Shown here: in pieces, positions 34,601 to 43,151 of the stretch
How the letters are laid out: the number at the start of each line of letters is the position of its first letter
Numbering within the stretch: the first letter of the stretch is position 1
Assembly (NCBI RefSeq): GCF_014652555.1
Contig: NZ_BMZA01000007.1
Span: forward strand, 1-64,000
Origin: Novosphingobium colocasiae
GTDB taxonomy: Bacteria > Pseudomonadota > Alphaproteobacteria > Sphingomonadales > Sphingomonadaceae
DNA: 64,000 nucleotides
Direction of reading: 5' to 3'
The notes under the pieces: generated by a model
What the model saw: only the letters and a program-made list of their open reading frames with translations
What the model was told of the DNA's origin: nothing
The model's database searches: none
Position numbers and translations under genes: made by a program

Positions 34601-34691
34601 GGGCAATTCCTGGCGGCTCGAAGTGCTGCCCGCCGAAGGACAGGGCGACGGTACTACGGTGGCGAGCGCGAAGGTGACGGCGACGCCGTGA
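31689..34691 (+). CDS. Secreted M16-family zinc peptidase, double-length
   Basis: About 1000 residues. Signal peptide at the N-terminus (LVLSLPLLFVLPAATAEARA). The zinc motif HLLEH is at 110-114, in the inverted HxxEH form of M16 peptidases, and the downstream Glu region is in LDEAMKLLSGM. Two M16 halves, each with an active-like and an inactive-like domain, fill the chain as in pitrilysin-like PqqL proteins. A Pro/Ala-rich insertion lies at about residues 300-325. ATG 31689 preferred over an adjacent upstream GTG. Periplasmic. Monocistronic by spacing. Confidence 0.9.
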   Translation: MTRSPRAARSLVLSLPLLFVLPAATAEARAKPVASAPSKAQAPASSGAQVPWLYKGSDVPPDREWIFGRLPNGLRYAVRHNGVPPGQVSIRVRVDAGSLYEADSERGFAHLLEHMLFRQSKYIAEGSAITTFQKLGASFGSDTNAETTTTQTVFKLDLPDANAASLDEAMKLLSGMVSAPTLSAANLKSDLPIVLAEMRERGGASKRAQQAMQDTLYAGQPLSVREPIGTVETLTAATPEAVRAFYQRWYRPENVVVILSGDLPPAELEAAVTKWYAGWKGVGPLTPQPTFGDPVVHPAAVTADPAAPAGDPAAAPVDMARVLVEPDLPPSLLYAVERPWRQKNDTIVYNQGKMIDNLAQSIINRRLETKARAGGSFLTAQVNQDDVSRSADVTFVSLTPLTDDWQAALRDVRAVIADAMQRPPTQEEIDREVAELDVAFQVPVEQRRILPGSQLADDLVMALDIRETVASPEAVLDIFRRSRPLFTPQAVLEHTRKLFSGTVSRAVFTTPKAGMADAGALKLALQQQVAPDAPPTAVAAAPVSFDKLPAIGKVQTPAAQVQTGLLGIEEVVWPNGVKALLWPVVEEPGRVMVKVRFGGGTRAIDPADAPYIALGKIALVGSGLASLDQEDLDRISTGRKMGFDFDVDDASFHFSAETRPADLADQLYLFAGKLALPRWDQLPFQRAKAAARIQYATFSTSPQGVLNRDLSFYQRGKDARFATPTPEQTEAATFERFKKVWGDALGQGPVEVQIFGDFDKAAAITALNRTFGALPARAAQPAGPPPTRDVAVSKPSAQPVVLYHHGDPDQAAAVVSWPTGGGSMGISESRQLEILTQLFSNRLLDAAREKLGVSYSPYVYSSWPVDLKAGGAITAVAQVDPKSVPVFFQTASEIAQDLIDHPPSAEELALVTEPMRQQVTRAASSTAFFMNQLEGATTDPVRFGSIGTVLADYTETTPQAMQALAARYLGKGNSWRLEVLPAEGQGDGTTVASAKVTATP

Positions 34692-34713
34692 TGTGTATTT
34701 CCAAAAACAATAT

Positions 34714-34803
34714 CGTCATTCCCGCGAACGCGGGAACCGATCTGATGCCGGTGCAATTTGAAGCGTCAGGAGATGGGTCCCCGCCTGCGCGCGGATGACG
34801 AAG
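34714..34803. repeat. Dispersed palindromic repeat
   Basis: Begins CGTCATTCCCGCGAACGCGG and ends with a near-complementary arm (GGGTCCCCGC ... GATGACGAAG). A second copy with the same 5' block and spacing lies at 63556-63644. It is in the gap between the M16 peptidase and DAHP synthase genes. Confidence 0.85.
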
Positions 34804-34970
34804 GGTAAGAGGCGGGTGGGCTCCCCCCTCCCCCCGATCACAGTGATCGCCCAAACCGCCTTTGCAAATCGGTCGCCGCCCCGCTAAAGGGCGCCCCTTG
34901 TCCCGCGCGCGGGCGATCTTACGTTCGGCGCAGGGCTTCGGGGAAACCTCCCCTTGAGGAGTAGCGTGAC

Positions 34971-36344
34971 GTGGCGAGCAAGTGGAACCCGGAAAGCTGG
35001 AAAGCGCAGGAAGCGCGCCATCTGCCGGACTATGGCGATCTGGAACAGTTGAGCGCGGTCGAAGGCCGGCTCGCCACTTTCCCGCCGCTCGTCTTTGCCG
35101 GTGAGGCGCGCGCGCTCAAGGCGGACCTCGCCGAAGTGGCGGCCGGGCGCGGTTTCCTGCTCCAGGGCGGGGATTGCGCCGAAAGCTTCGTCGAATTCAG
35201 CGCCAACAACATCCGCGATACCTTCCGCGTGCTGTTGCAGATGGCAGTGGTCCTCACCTTCGCCAGCAAGCAGCCGGTGGTGAAAGTCGGCCGCATGGCC
35301 GGCCAGTTCGCCAAGCCGCGCTCCGCGCCGACCGAGACGGCAGGCGGGCAGGAACTGCCCAGCTACTTCGGCGACATCATCAACGGCATCGAATTCGATC
35401 CCGAAACCCGCCGCAATGATCCCGAACGCATGGTGCGCGCCTATGGCCAGTCGGCTTCGACGCTCAACCTGCTGCGCGCCTTCGCCAACGGCGGCTATGC
35501 CAACCTGCGCCAGGTCCACCAGTGGACGCTGGAGCATATCGGCCGTTCGCCCTGGGGCGAGAAGTTCGCCCAGATGGCCGATCGCATCGGCGAGGCGCTG
35601 GACTTCATGCAGGCCTGCGGCGTCGATCCGATGACCGTGCCGCAACTGCAGGGCACCAGCTTCTACACCAGCCACGAAGCGCTGCTGCTGCAATACGAAC
35701 AGGCGCTGACCCGGCAGGATTCGCTGACCGGAGACTGGTACGACTGTTCGGCGCACATGCTGTGGATCGGCGATCGCACCCGCTTCGAAGGCTCGGCGCA
35801 TGTCGAGTTCCTGCGCGGCGTCGGCAACCCCATCGGCATGAAGTGCGGCCCCAGCCTGGAACCGGACGCGCTGCTGCGCATGCTCGACACGCTCAACCCC
35901 GCGCGCGAGCCCGGCCGGATGACGCTCATCAGCCGCTTCGGCCATGACAAGGTCGAAGCCGGCCTGCCCAGGCTGGTGCGCGCCGTCCAGCGCGAAGGGC
36001 ACCCGGTGGTGTGGTCATGCGATCCGATGCACGGCAACGTCATCAAGTCCGAAAGCGGCTACAAGACGCGGCCGTTCGAGCGCATCCTCGCCGAAGTGCG
36101 CGGCTTCTTCGCGGTCCACCGGGCAGAGGGCAGCCATGCGGGCGGCATCCATGTCGAGATGACGGGGCAAGACGTGACCGAATGCACCGGCGGCGCCGTC
36201 GCCATCACCGACGCCGCGCTCGCCGACCGCTACCACACCCACTGCGACCCCCGCCTCAACGGTGCTCAGTCGATCGAACTGGCGTTCGAGATGGCGGACC
36301 TGCTGAACCTGGAAGCAGACGCGCGGCATAAGCAGGCGGCTTGA
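34971..36344 (+). CDS. aroG: Class II 3-deoxy-7-phosphoheptulonate (DAHP) synthase
   Basis: First step of the shikimate pathway: phosphoenolpyruvate plus erythrose 4-phosphate. 457 residues, the length of class II (plant/actinobacterial type) enzymes. Motifs: KWNPESWK at the start, [43 protein letters not shown] and [12 protein letters not shown] 34971 follows GAGGAG. A hairpin at 36364-36385 may end its transcript. Confidence 0.93.
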   Translation: MASKWNPESWKAQEARHLPDYGDLEQLSAVEGRLATFPPLVFAGEARALKADLAEVAAGRGFLLQGGDCAESFVEFSANNIRDTFRVLLQMAVVLTFASKQPVVKVGRMAGQFAKPRSAPTETAGGQELPSYFGDIINGIEFDPETRRNDPERMVRAYGQSASTLNLLRAFANGGYANLRQVHQWTLEHIGRSPWGEKFAQMADRIGEALDFMQACGVDPMTVPQLQGTSFYTSHEALLLQYEQALTRQDSLTGDWYDCSAHMLWIGDRTRFEGSAHVEFLRGVGNPIGMKCGPSLEPDALLRMLDTLNPAREPGRMTLISRFGHDKVEAGLPRLVRAVQREGHPVVWSCDPMHGNVIKSESGYKTRPFERILAEVRGFFAVHRAEGSHAGGIHVEMTGQDVTECTGGAVAITDAALADRYHTHCDPRLNGAQSIELAFEMADLLNLEADARHKQAA

Positions 36345-36363
36345 GGGGGGGGCGGCGTGGACG

Positions 36364-36385
36364 GCCCTCCCGGTTGCGGGAGGGC
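36364..36385 (+). terminator. Hairpin after DAHP synthase
   Basis: GCCCTCCCG-GTTG-CGGGAGGGC, 19 bases past the stop. It has no clear T-run, so it is a weak or factor-assisted terminator, or an RNA 3'-end stabiliser. Confidence 0.5.
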
Positions 36386-36466
36386 TGATTGGTAACGGCA
36401 TGGATAGTCGATCAAGGGATCGATTTCGAGGATGTGAAAGTATAACCCGCCTCTGCACGCTGAGCG

Positions 36467-38140
36467 TCAAAGCGGAATCCCACGTCGTCCCTTATCCTTG
36501 ATCCAAGCACCAACCTTGTCGAGAAATGCCCAGACATCGTCGTCATCGGGATGAACATAGTTGGGAGCTTTCGGGTCGTTGCCCAGTGCCTCGAAGATGT
36601 TCCGCAGCCACCTTTTGCTTCTGGCGACATTCAATTCAGGCAGCCAGTGCTCAACCTCGCCATGCCTCGTGACGAACAGGCCATATTGATCGAGGCGATC
36701 GAAAAGGTTCTCAGCCTTTTCCTTCGCAGCGCCAGTGAGCAAGGCAATTCCGCCATCCGACTTGGGTTTTTTGTCGTTTGAAACAAGGTCTGACCAGACG
36801 TCCACGCGCTCCGAACTTATGGATCGGTGGGGCTTCGGGTAATTTGTGGCTTTCAGAAGAACTGGGAAGTTGGTCTCGGGGTTGAGTGCGTCGATGTCCA
36901 GAATTGCGGCAACGGGTATGCCGAGTGCCCGAAGCGGCCCGACGATCTTGTTCACTGAATCCTTCCCGTTGGCGTTGAGGAAGAGGGTGTTCGGCGCGCC
37001 CCGTCCAGATTCCCCCGCCAAAAGCCGCTCGTTGAGCTCTTGGTAGAAGGCGCGGTCCGCGTCCGCTTCGGCGACCACGACGCCTTCGTAAAAGACGCCC
37101 GACAGAGCATTCGCAGACCGCAAAAGGGGTTCTTGCATCATGACACGGATATCGTCGTTCGAAAGCATGCGAGCAGTGGCACTGCCTTGCTGATAGGTCA
37201 GGCGGACGACATTGATCTTCGCGCCCGACTGGATCGCGCCCATCAGGAACTGGCTGCTATGGGTCGATACAAAAACCTGCTTCTCGCCTTGGCTCGCAGT
37301 CTGGGCAATTTCGCGACCAAGTTTGTAAGCCAGGGTAGGGTGCAGAAAAGCTTCCGGCTCGTCGATTATTATAATCTTCGGGTCGCCTGCGCGCAGTACC
37401 AACAGCATGCCCGTAAATGCCTTCATGCCGTCGCTCCACTGATGGACGGGACGAGCATTCCTCATCCATTCCAGTGTAGCATCCTCTACGGTGCGCTCGT
37501 TTGGGGGGGCACTATTCCCGTATCGCAGGTGGATTGACGCACCTTCGGAAATGTCCATACCTAAATAAAGGCCGAACGCATCGAAAAGTACATCCCGTAG
37601 CGATTCACGGCGAGGATCGTCCGTTAGAAGTCGAGCAAAAGTGCTTTGCGGGTCCTTCAGGTCGCCTCTTTCCTGTGCCGCGGTCAGGCCAATCCTGCTT
37701 GGCCCATCGAGAATGAGCATATGATGGGCCGCGTATTGTTCAGCGAAGAAATTTGTGTCCTCCTCCGGATTCTGCAGAACTCGGCGGAAATCCGGAACGT
37801 GGATTAGCGTCCGCCAGGCCCCAAACTTGAGGTACTCGTGATCAGGGTAGTCCATTTCTCCCGGACTGCGACTGTCGTCAATCCAGACTTCAAGGATCGC
37901 ATCGATTTCTTCAACCGATTGCTTGCGGAACTTGAGCCCACCAAGAATGGTACGATGCGTATCTCCGTGGCGGCTGAATTCGGCAATTTCGCGCAGAACC
38001 ATACTCTTCCCCGAGTTGTTTGGTCCGACGAAGATGGTGACGGCAGGCTCATCCAAAACCAGTGGGCCTGATTCTTGCCCCGCACCAAAACGAAGCCTTA
38101 ATTCTTTAATGAGCACCGAAACCCTTTCAATCCTAATCAT
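36467..38140 (-). CDS. OLD-type AAA ATPase with C-terminal TOPRIM domain
   Basis: 557 residues. Walker A GPNNSGKS at 39-46; Walker B IIIIDEPEAFLHP; switch His in VFVSTHSSQF; then a TOPRIM-like region with the conserved Glu in VVVAEADADRAFY and the Asp pair in ILDIDALN. That order is that of OLD (overcoming lysogenisation defect) nucleases, some of which act in phage defence. A further ~130 residues follow. The gene is visibly lower in GC than both neighbours, is inserted between two housekeeping genes on the opposite strand, and has no GajB-like helicase or other partner beside it. No clear Shine-Dalgarno site precedes ATG 38140. Horizontal acquisition is likely; function in defence is a hypothesis. 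Confidence 0.85.
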   Translation of the reverse strand: MIRIERVSVLIKELRLRFGAGQESGPLVLDEPAVTIFVGPNNSGKSMVLREIAEFSRHGDTHRTILGGLKFRKQSVEEIDAILEVWIDDSRSPGEMDYPDHEYLKFGAWRTLIHVPDFRRVLQNPEEDTNFFAEQYAAHHMLILDGPSRIGLTAAQERGDLKDPQSTFARLLTDDPRRESLRDVLFDAFGLYLGMDISEGASIHLRYGNSAPPNERTVEDATLEWMRNARPVHQWSDGMKAFTGMLLVLRAGDPKIIIIDEPEAFLHPTLAYKLGREIAQTASQGEKQVFVSTHSSQFLMGAIQSGAKINVVRLTYQQGSATARMLSNDDIRVMMQEPLLRSANALSGVFYEGVVVAEADADRAFYQELNERLLAGESGRGAPNTLFLNANGKDSVNKIVGPLRALGIPVAAILDIDALNPETNFPVLLKATNYPKPHRSISSERVDVWSDLVSNDKKPKSDGGIALLTGAAKEKAENLFDRLDQYGLFVTRHGEVEHWLPELNVARSKRWLRNIFEALGNDPKAPNYVHPDDDDVWAFLDKVGAWIKDKGRRGIPL

Positions 38141-38419
38141 TGCACAACGGAAGTTGACAACGTATCAACACCTTCGCCTCCCATGCGTTTGGCTGCAAGT
38201 TGTATGCCGGTCTGGCGGTTCTTATCCCAATGATGGACCGTCCGTTAGCACCGGTTACCCCCCAATGCAGACATCTGTCGCCGTCGGAGCGATCAGCAGA
38301 AATGTCCCGACACCCCCACCAAACTCCCCCCTATCCCCCCGCGCATCCCGCGCCTATCCTCCCCCCACCGGACTCAAACAGACACCGCGATCACGCGGGG
38401 CAACCGGGGGAGAATTGCC

Positions 38420-39775
38420 ATGGCCATTTCGGACCACGTCGATTTCAATACGTTCATGGAAGGCGTCAAGCGCCGCAATCCGTATCAGCCTGAATTCGTC
38501 CAGGCGGTGCAGGAAGTGGCCGAGGACATCTATGCCTTCATCGCCGACAAGGAGGAATACCACGCCCAGCAGATCCTGCGGCGCATCGCCGAGCCGGATC
38601 GGGTGGTTTCGTTCCGCGTCTGCTGGGAGGACGATGCCGGGCACATCCGCGTCCAGCGCGGCTGGCGGGTGCAGAACAACAACGCCATCGGGCCTTATAA
38701 AGGCGGCATCCGCTTCCACCCATCGGTCACCGAAAGCGTGCTCAAGTTCCTCGCCTTCGAGCAGACCTTCAAGAACGCGCTGACCGGCCTCCCCATGGGC
38801 GGCGGCAAGGGTGGTTCCAACTTCAACCCCAAAGGCAAGTCGGTGCGCGAGATCATGCGCTTCTGCCAGTCGTTCATGACCGAGCTCTATCGCCACATCG
38901 GCGCCGATGTGGACGTGCCGGCGGGCGATATCGGCGTGGGCGGGCGCGAGATCGGCTTCATGTTCGGCCAGTACAAGCGCATCACTAACAACTTCACCGG
39001 CGTGCTCACCGGCAAGGGCCTCGAATGGGGCGGCTCGCTGATCCGCACCGAGGCAACCGGCTATGGCGCGGTCTATTTCCTCGAAAACATGCTCGCCACC
39101 CGGGCCGACGGGGTGAAGGGCAAGGTGGCGGTCATCTCCGGCTCGGGCAACGTGGCGACCCATGCGGCGGAGAAGATCGTGCAACTGGGCGGCAAGGTCG
39201 TCACGCTGTCGGACTCGGCCGGCTTCATCCACGATCCCGATGGTATCACGCAGGACAAGATCGATTGGGTGAAGGCCCACAAGACCCACCGTCGCGGCCG
39301 GATCGAGGACTATTGCGCCGCCTTTCCCGGTACCACCTTCCACGCCGGCAAGACCCCGTGGGGCGTCCCCTGCGATCTTGCGCTGCCCTGCGCCACGCAG
39401 AACGAGCTGCTGGGCGACGACGCTCGCACCCTGGTCGCCAACGGCTGCATCGCCGTCTCCGAAGGGGCCAATATGCCCACCGATCTCGATGGCGTCCACG
39501 TGTTCAAGGCGGCCCGGCTGCTCTATGCGCCGGGCAAGGCGTCGAACGCGGGCGGCGTTGCGGTCTCGGGGCTGGAGATGAGCCAGAACTCCGGCCGCCG
39601 CGCCTGGAGCGAGGCGGAACTGCAGCAGATGCTCAAGGACATCATGGCCGGCATCCACAAATCGTGCCTTACCTGGGGTGATCAGGGCGGCGGCTATGTC
39701 GATTACGTCAAGGGCGCCAATATCGCCGGCTTCAAGAAGGTGGCCGATGCGATGCTGGCGTTCGGGGTGGTGTAG
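38420..39775 (+). CDS. gdhA: NADP-specific glutamate dehydrogenase
   Basis: Converts 2-oxoglutarate and ammonium to glutamate. 451 residues, the length of the hexameric NADP-type enzyme. Motifs GPYKGGIRFHP, the catalytic-Lys region LPMGGGKGGSNF, DVPAGDIGVGGREIGFM, and the nucleotide-binding GSGNVATHAAEK. Together with NirB it can assimilate nitrate-derived ammonium, although the loci are separate here. Confidence 0.96.
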   Translation: MAISDHVDFNTFMEGVKRRNPYQPEFVQAVQEVAEDIYAFIADKEEYHAQQILRRIAEPDRVVSFRVCWEDDAGHIRVQRGWRVQNNNAIGPYKGGIRFHPSVTESVLKFLAFEQTFKNALTGLPMGGGKGGSNFNPKGKSVREIMRFCQSFMTELYRHIGADVDVPAGDIGVGGREIGFMFGQYKRITNNFTGVLTGKGLEWGGSLIRTEATGYGAVYFLENMLATRADGVKGKVAVISGSGNVATHAAEKIVQLGGKVVTLSDSAGFIHDPDGITQDKIDWVKAHKTHRRGRIEDYCAAFPGTTFHAGKTPWGVPCDLALPCATQNELLGDDARTLVANGCIAVSEGANMPTDLDGVHVFKAARLLYAPGKASNAGGVAVSGLEMSQNSGRRAWSEAELQQMLKDIMAGIHKSCLTWGDQGGGYVDYVKGANIAGFKKVADAMLAFGVV

Positions 39776-39792
39776 GATTGCGTAAGGACAGG

Positions 39793-39903
39793 CCCTCCCC
39801 CGACCCGTCCCGTAAACGGGAGGGGAGAAGGTGACTTGCCCTCCCGTGTACGGGAGGGCCGCGAGACTTGGGCCGCAGGCCGTAGTCGCAGCGGGGTGGG
39901 CCG
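39793..39903. repeat. Palindromic repeat between gdhA and rpoZ
   Basis: Two hairpin-forming segments built on CCCTCCC/GGGAGGG (CCCGTAAACGGG and CCCTCCCGTGTACGGGAGGG), then CGAGACTTGGGCCGCAGGCC. Resembles the pyrimidine/purine-rich palindromes common in sphingomonad gaps; it is right after the gdhA stop and may also terminate transcription. Confidence 0.65.
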
Positions 39904-39985
39904 CGCGCCCGCCTTCCTTGACTCCGCGCACCTTCCCGCTTAAGTGGCCGGTTTTCCCGCTTTACCGCTTTTGCACGGAGTGCCC

Positions 39986-40330
39986 ATGGCGCGCGTTACG
40001 GTCGAAGATTGTGTCGACAAGATCCCCAACCGCTTCGATCTGGTCCTGCTGGCCGCCCAGCGCGCGCGCGAGATTTCGGGCGGCGCGGAGCTGACGCTGG
40101 AGCGCGACCGCGACAAGAACCCCGTCGTCGCCCTGCGCGAAATCGCCGAGGAAACGGTGACCCCCTCGATCCTCAAGGAAACGCTGGTCTCCTCGATGCA
40201 GCGCGTCCTGCCCGAGGATGACGACGAGATGGACGATGTCGGCTCGCTCAGCCAGTCGGCCGAAGCGCTGCGCATCACCGCCGCCGCGCCGACCCGCAAC
40301 ACCTCGCTGGGCGGCGATTACGACGGTTGA
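39986..40330 (+). CDS. rpoZ: RNA polymerase omega subunit
   Basis: 114 residues. Starts [30 protein letters not shown], the family signature, with conserved [10 protein letters not shown]. The acidic C-terminal tail (EDDDEMDDV) is normal in alphaproteobacteria. ATG 39986 is right after a GCACGGAGTG ribosome site. It helps assemble the core polymerase. Confidence 0.96.
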   Translation: MARVTVEDCVDKIPNRFDLVLLAAQRAREISGGAELTLERDRDKNPVVALREIAEETVTPSILKETLVSSMQRVLPEDDDEMDDVGSLSQSAEALRITAAAPTRNTSLGGDYDG

Positions 40331-40375
40331 TCGTTTTCGTTGACTGTTGCGCAAGGCCGGTGAAACCTGCCTTGC

Positions 40376-41212
40376 GTGAATACGAGAAAGTCGAAGTTAC
40401 CGCGTATTGCGGGCCTTTCCGCAAAAGCCTTCGCCAAAGGGCAGGACCCCGCGCCCGCCCCTGAAGCGCCTGCTGCCGGTGCGGTCATTGCGGTCTACAG
40501 CGTCAAGGGCGGCGTCGGTAAGACCACGCTCGCTGCCAATCTCGCATGGGTTTCGGCCACGGCGGGCAGCCATTCCACCTTGCTATGGGATCTTGATGCC
40601 GCCGGCGGATCGGGCTTCCTGTTCGGCGTCGAGCCGAGCGAGCGGCGGCTGGCCGAAGAGGTATTCTCGCGCGATCGCCCGGCCGCCAGCCTGATCCGCC
40701 CCACCGGGTGGGAGCGGCTCGATCTGCTCCCGGCCGACGAAAGCATCCGCACGCTCGATGCGCAATTGCTGCGCATCGGCAAGCGCAAGCGGCTGGCGCG
40801 GCTGACGCAGGAACTGGCGGCCGGCTATGCCCGCGTCGTCCTCGATTGCCCGCCGGTGCTGAACGAGCTGTCGGCCCAGATCATCCGCGCCGCCGACCTG
40901 GTGATCGTCCCGCTGCCGCCTTCGCCGCTCTCTGCCCGCGCCTTCGATCTGGTGGTGCGCGAGATCACCGGGGCCGGCCGGGGCCATCCGCCGATCCTGC
41001 CGGTGCTCTCGATGCTGGACTTGCGCCGCGCCTTCCACCGGCAGGCGCGCGAAGCCCACCCGGACTGGCCCGCCGTTCCTTACGCCAGCGCCGTGGAACA
41101 ATGCGCCGTCCACCACCAGCCCGTCGGCGCGCTGGCCCCGGCCAGCCCGGCGGCGCAGGCCTTCGCGGCGCTGTGGCAGGCGATCGACCGGAAGCTGGCG
41201 GAGCGGGGGTAA
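40376..41212 (+). CDS. ParA-family (MinD-like) ATPase
   Basis: 278 residues. Deviant Walker A KGGVGKTT at about residues 43-50, LLWDLDAAGGSGF (switch I) and VVLDCPP (Walker B) identify the ParA/MinD superfamily. It has no ParB partner beside it, nor cellulose synthase genes that would make it BcsQ. A GTG start at 40376. The function is unassigned; positioning or assembly of a polar or membrane complex would fit the family. Confidence 0.82.
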   Translation: MNTRKSKLPRIAGLSAKAFAKGQDPAPAPEAPAAGAVIAVYSVKGGVGKTTLAANLAWVSATAGSHSTLLWDLDAAGGSGFLFGVEPSERRLAEEVFSRDRPAASLIRPTGWERLDLLPADESIRTLDAQLLRIGKRKRLARLTQELAAGYARVVLDCPPVLNELSAQIIRAADLVIVPLPPSPLSARAFDLVVREITGAGRGHPPILPVLSMLDLRRAFHRQAREAHPDWPAVPYASAVEQCAVHHQPVGALAPASPAAQAFAALWQAIDRKLAERG

Positions 41213-41295
41213 GGGCCGGCCAGCCGCGGGGCATCGCGGACAACCGTCCCAAAACCTTGCCCCTTGCGCCCACTAGGCCTACATGCACAGGCACC

Positions 41296-41877
41296 ATGTA
41301 TATCGAAACCGAAACCACGCCGAACCCCGCCACGCTAAAGTTTCTGCCGGGCCGCGAAGTCATGCCTGCGGGCACGCGCGAGTTTACCTCGCACGAGGAT
41401 GCCGAGGCGTCGCCGCTGGCCGAGGCGCTGTTCGCGCTGGGCGATGTCACCGGGGTGCTGTTCGGTGGCAGTTTCGTCGCCGTCACCGCCGCGCCGGGCG
41501 TCGCCTGGGCCGAACTGAAACCGATGGTGGTTTCGATCCTGCTCGATCATTTCGTATCCGAAGCGCCGCTGTTTGCCGGGGGCGATGCCAGCGGGTTCGC
41601 GGTCCCGGCCGACGACGCCGACACCGTTGTGGACGATGATCCCGCCGATGCGGATGTGATCGACCAGATCAAGGACCTGATCGAGACACGGGTGCGCCCG
41701 GCGGTGGCGAACGACGGCGGCGATATCGTCTATCGCGGCTTTCGCGAAGGGGTTGTCTACCTGGCGATGAAAGGGGCCTGCTCCGGCTGCCCTTCGTCCA
41801 CCGCCACGCTGAAAAACGGGATCGAGACGCTGCTCAAGCACTATGTCCCCGAAGTGACCGAAGTCCGCGCCGCCTGA
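41296..41877 (+). CDS. nfuA: Fe-S cluster carrier NfuA-type
   Basis: 193 residues: an N-terminal Nfu_N domain (MYIETETTPNPATLKFLPG) and a C-terminal NifU-like domain with the cluster ligands CSGCPSS. Delivers [4Fe-4S] clusters to target enzymes. It opens a run of genes nfuA-tsaB-rimI, with 11 bases to tsaB. Confidence 0.94.
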   Translation: MYIETETTPNPATLKFLPGREVMPAGTREFTSHEDAEASPLAEALFALGDVTGVLFGGSFVAVTAAPGVAWAELKPMVVSILLDHFVSEAPLFAGGDASGFAVPADDADTVVDDDPADADVIDQIKDLIETRVRPAVANDGGDIVYRGFREGVVYLAMKGACSGCPSSTATLKNGIETLLKHYVPEVTEVRAA

Positions 41878-41888
41878 TCCTGACGGCG

Positions 41889-42551
41889 ATGGGCATGGCC
41901 GAACGCACCCTCGTCATCGACAGCGCGACCGAGGCCTGCTCGGTTGCGCTTTTCGATGGCGCGGCGCTGATCGCGGGTGATTGGCAGAAGCTCGGGCGGG
42001 GCCACGCCGAACGGCTGGTGCCGATGATCGCCGCGCTGCCCGCCAACGGCCGTGCCGATCGAATTGTTGTCGCGCTGGGTCCGGGCAGTTTCACCGGCGT
42101 GCGCGTCGGCCTTGCCGCCGCCCGCGCGCTGGGGCTGGCGTGGGGCGCGGCGGTGCTGGGCTATTCCACGCTGGCGCTGGTTGCCGCTATGGCACGCGAT
42201 AGTGCCGAGGCCGAGGCGGGGATCGACGTGGCGATGACCGGTGGGCACGGTGAATGGTTCATCGAAAGCCATGGGCCCGATGGTGCGGCCGGCCTGCCGC
42301 TCGCATCCCTGCCCCCGGATGAAGCTGTATCCGCCTGCCGCAACCTGCTGGTCGCCGGTTCGCAGGCGCGCGCGCTGGTGGAGCGGCGGGGGTTCGGTAC
42401 GGCGCTGGATGTGCTGCCCGATGCCCGCTGTTTCGCGCTGCTGCCCGCTACTGCGCTGCTGACGGACACGTCTCCGCTTTACGGCCGCGCGCCCGATGCT
42501 CGCCTGCCGGGCGCAACCGCAGTCCGGACCGCAGCCCAGCCCGCGCAATGA
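41889..42551 (+). CDS. tsaB: tRNA threonylcarbamoyladenosine biosynthesis protein TsaB
   Basis: 220 residues. ASKHA-fold start LVIDSATEACSVAL and the motif GPGSFTGVRVGLAAARALGL are diagnostic. It forms with TsaD and TsaE the complex for t6A37 of ANN-decoding tRNAs. An alternative start MAERT lies two codons in. The stop overlaps the rimI ATG. Confidence 0.94.
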   Translation: MGMAERTLVIDSATEACSVALFDGAALIAGDWQKLGRGHAERLVPMIAALPANGRADRIVVALGPGSFTGVRVGLAAARALGLAWGAAVLGYSTLALVAAMARDSAEAEAGIDVAMTGGHGEWFIESHGPDGAAGLPLASLPPDEAVSACRNLLVAGSQARALVERRGFGTALDVLPDARCFALLPATALLTDTSPLYGRAPDARLPGATAVRTAAQPAQ

Positions 42552-43003
42552 TGGACGATGTCGACCGCATCATGGCGGTGATGGCCGCCGCGTTCGATCC
42601 GCATTATGGCGAGGCCTGGAGCCGCCGCCAGATCGAAGACGCACTGACGCTGGGCAATTGCCACTATCTGCTGATCGACGCCGCAGAAGGCCCCGCCGGC
42701 TTCGCGCTTTCGCGCACCGGGTTCGAGGAAGAAGAACTGCTGCTGCTCGCGGTGCGGCCCGAATTTCGCGGCCGGGGACTGGGCCGCAGCCTGCTGGATC
42801 ACCTGGAACAAGCCGCGCGGAAACGCGGAGCGCGGCGAATCCTACTCGAAATGCGCAGGGGAAATCCTGCAGAACGCCTTTATAGTACCTTTGGGTTCCT
42901 CAAAATCGGCGAACGGAAAGACTATTACCGCCTATCTGACGGCAGCCGCGTTGACGCGATTACATTTGCAGCCGCCCTCTCTCCTGCCACCCCAGCCGGC
43001 TGA
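42548..43003 (+). CDS. rimI: Ribosomal-protein-alanine N-acetyltransferase RimI-like
   Basis: 151 residues of the GNAT fold, with the acetyl-CoA loop VRPEFRGRGLGRSLL and RLYSTFGFLKIGERKDYY near the end. In many bacteria rimI and tsaB are adjacent, as here (4-base overlap). Expected substrate: the N-terminus of ribosomal protein S18 or another protein. Confidence 0.92.
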   Translation: MMDDVDRIMAVMAAAFDPHYGEAWSRRQIEDALTLGNCHYLLIDAAEGPAGFALSRTGFEEEELLLLAVRPEFRGRGLGRSLLDHLEQAARKRGARRILLEMRRGNPAERLYSTFGFLKIGERKDYYRLSDGSRVDAITFAAALSPATPAG

Positions 43004-43016
43004 TCCCGCCGTCGCA

Positions 43017-43055
43017 GTTGTTACAATAAAAACCGACGATAGTTTGTAAAACAAC
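43017..43055. promoter_or_regulatory. AT-rich inverted repeat upstream of mucR
   Basis: GTTGTTACAA and TTTGTAAAACAAC are partly complementary, in an unusually AT-rich gap (43004-43151). MucR/Ros proteins bind AT-rich sites containing T-A steps and often repress themselves; this is a plausible autoregulatory site. Confidence 0.45.
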
Positions 43056-43151
43056 CTTGTAATCTTGGCTGAAATGGTACAGGGACCGTGCGCAGGTAAT
43101 TCTGCCCCCTCATAACAATGACAAAACAGGTCGCCCCAAAAAGAGGTTACG

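Noticed and set aside
36467..38140. Gabija or retron system
   Set aside because: No UvrD-like GajB, no reverse transcriptase and no ncRNA beside the OLD-type gene; only a single-gene OLD call is supported.
40376..41212. BcsQ of cellulose synthesis or a ParAB partition locus
   Set aside because: No cellulose genes and no ParB or parS-like repeats around it.
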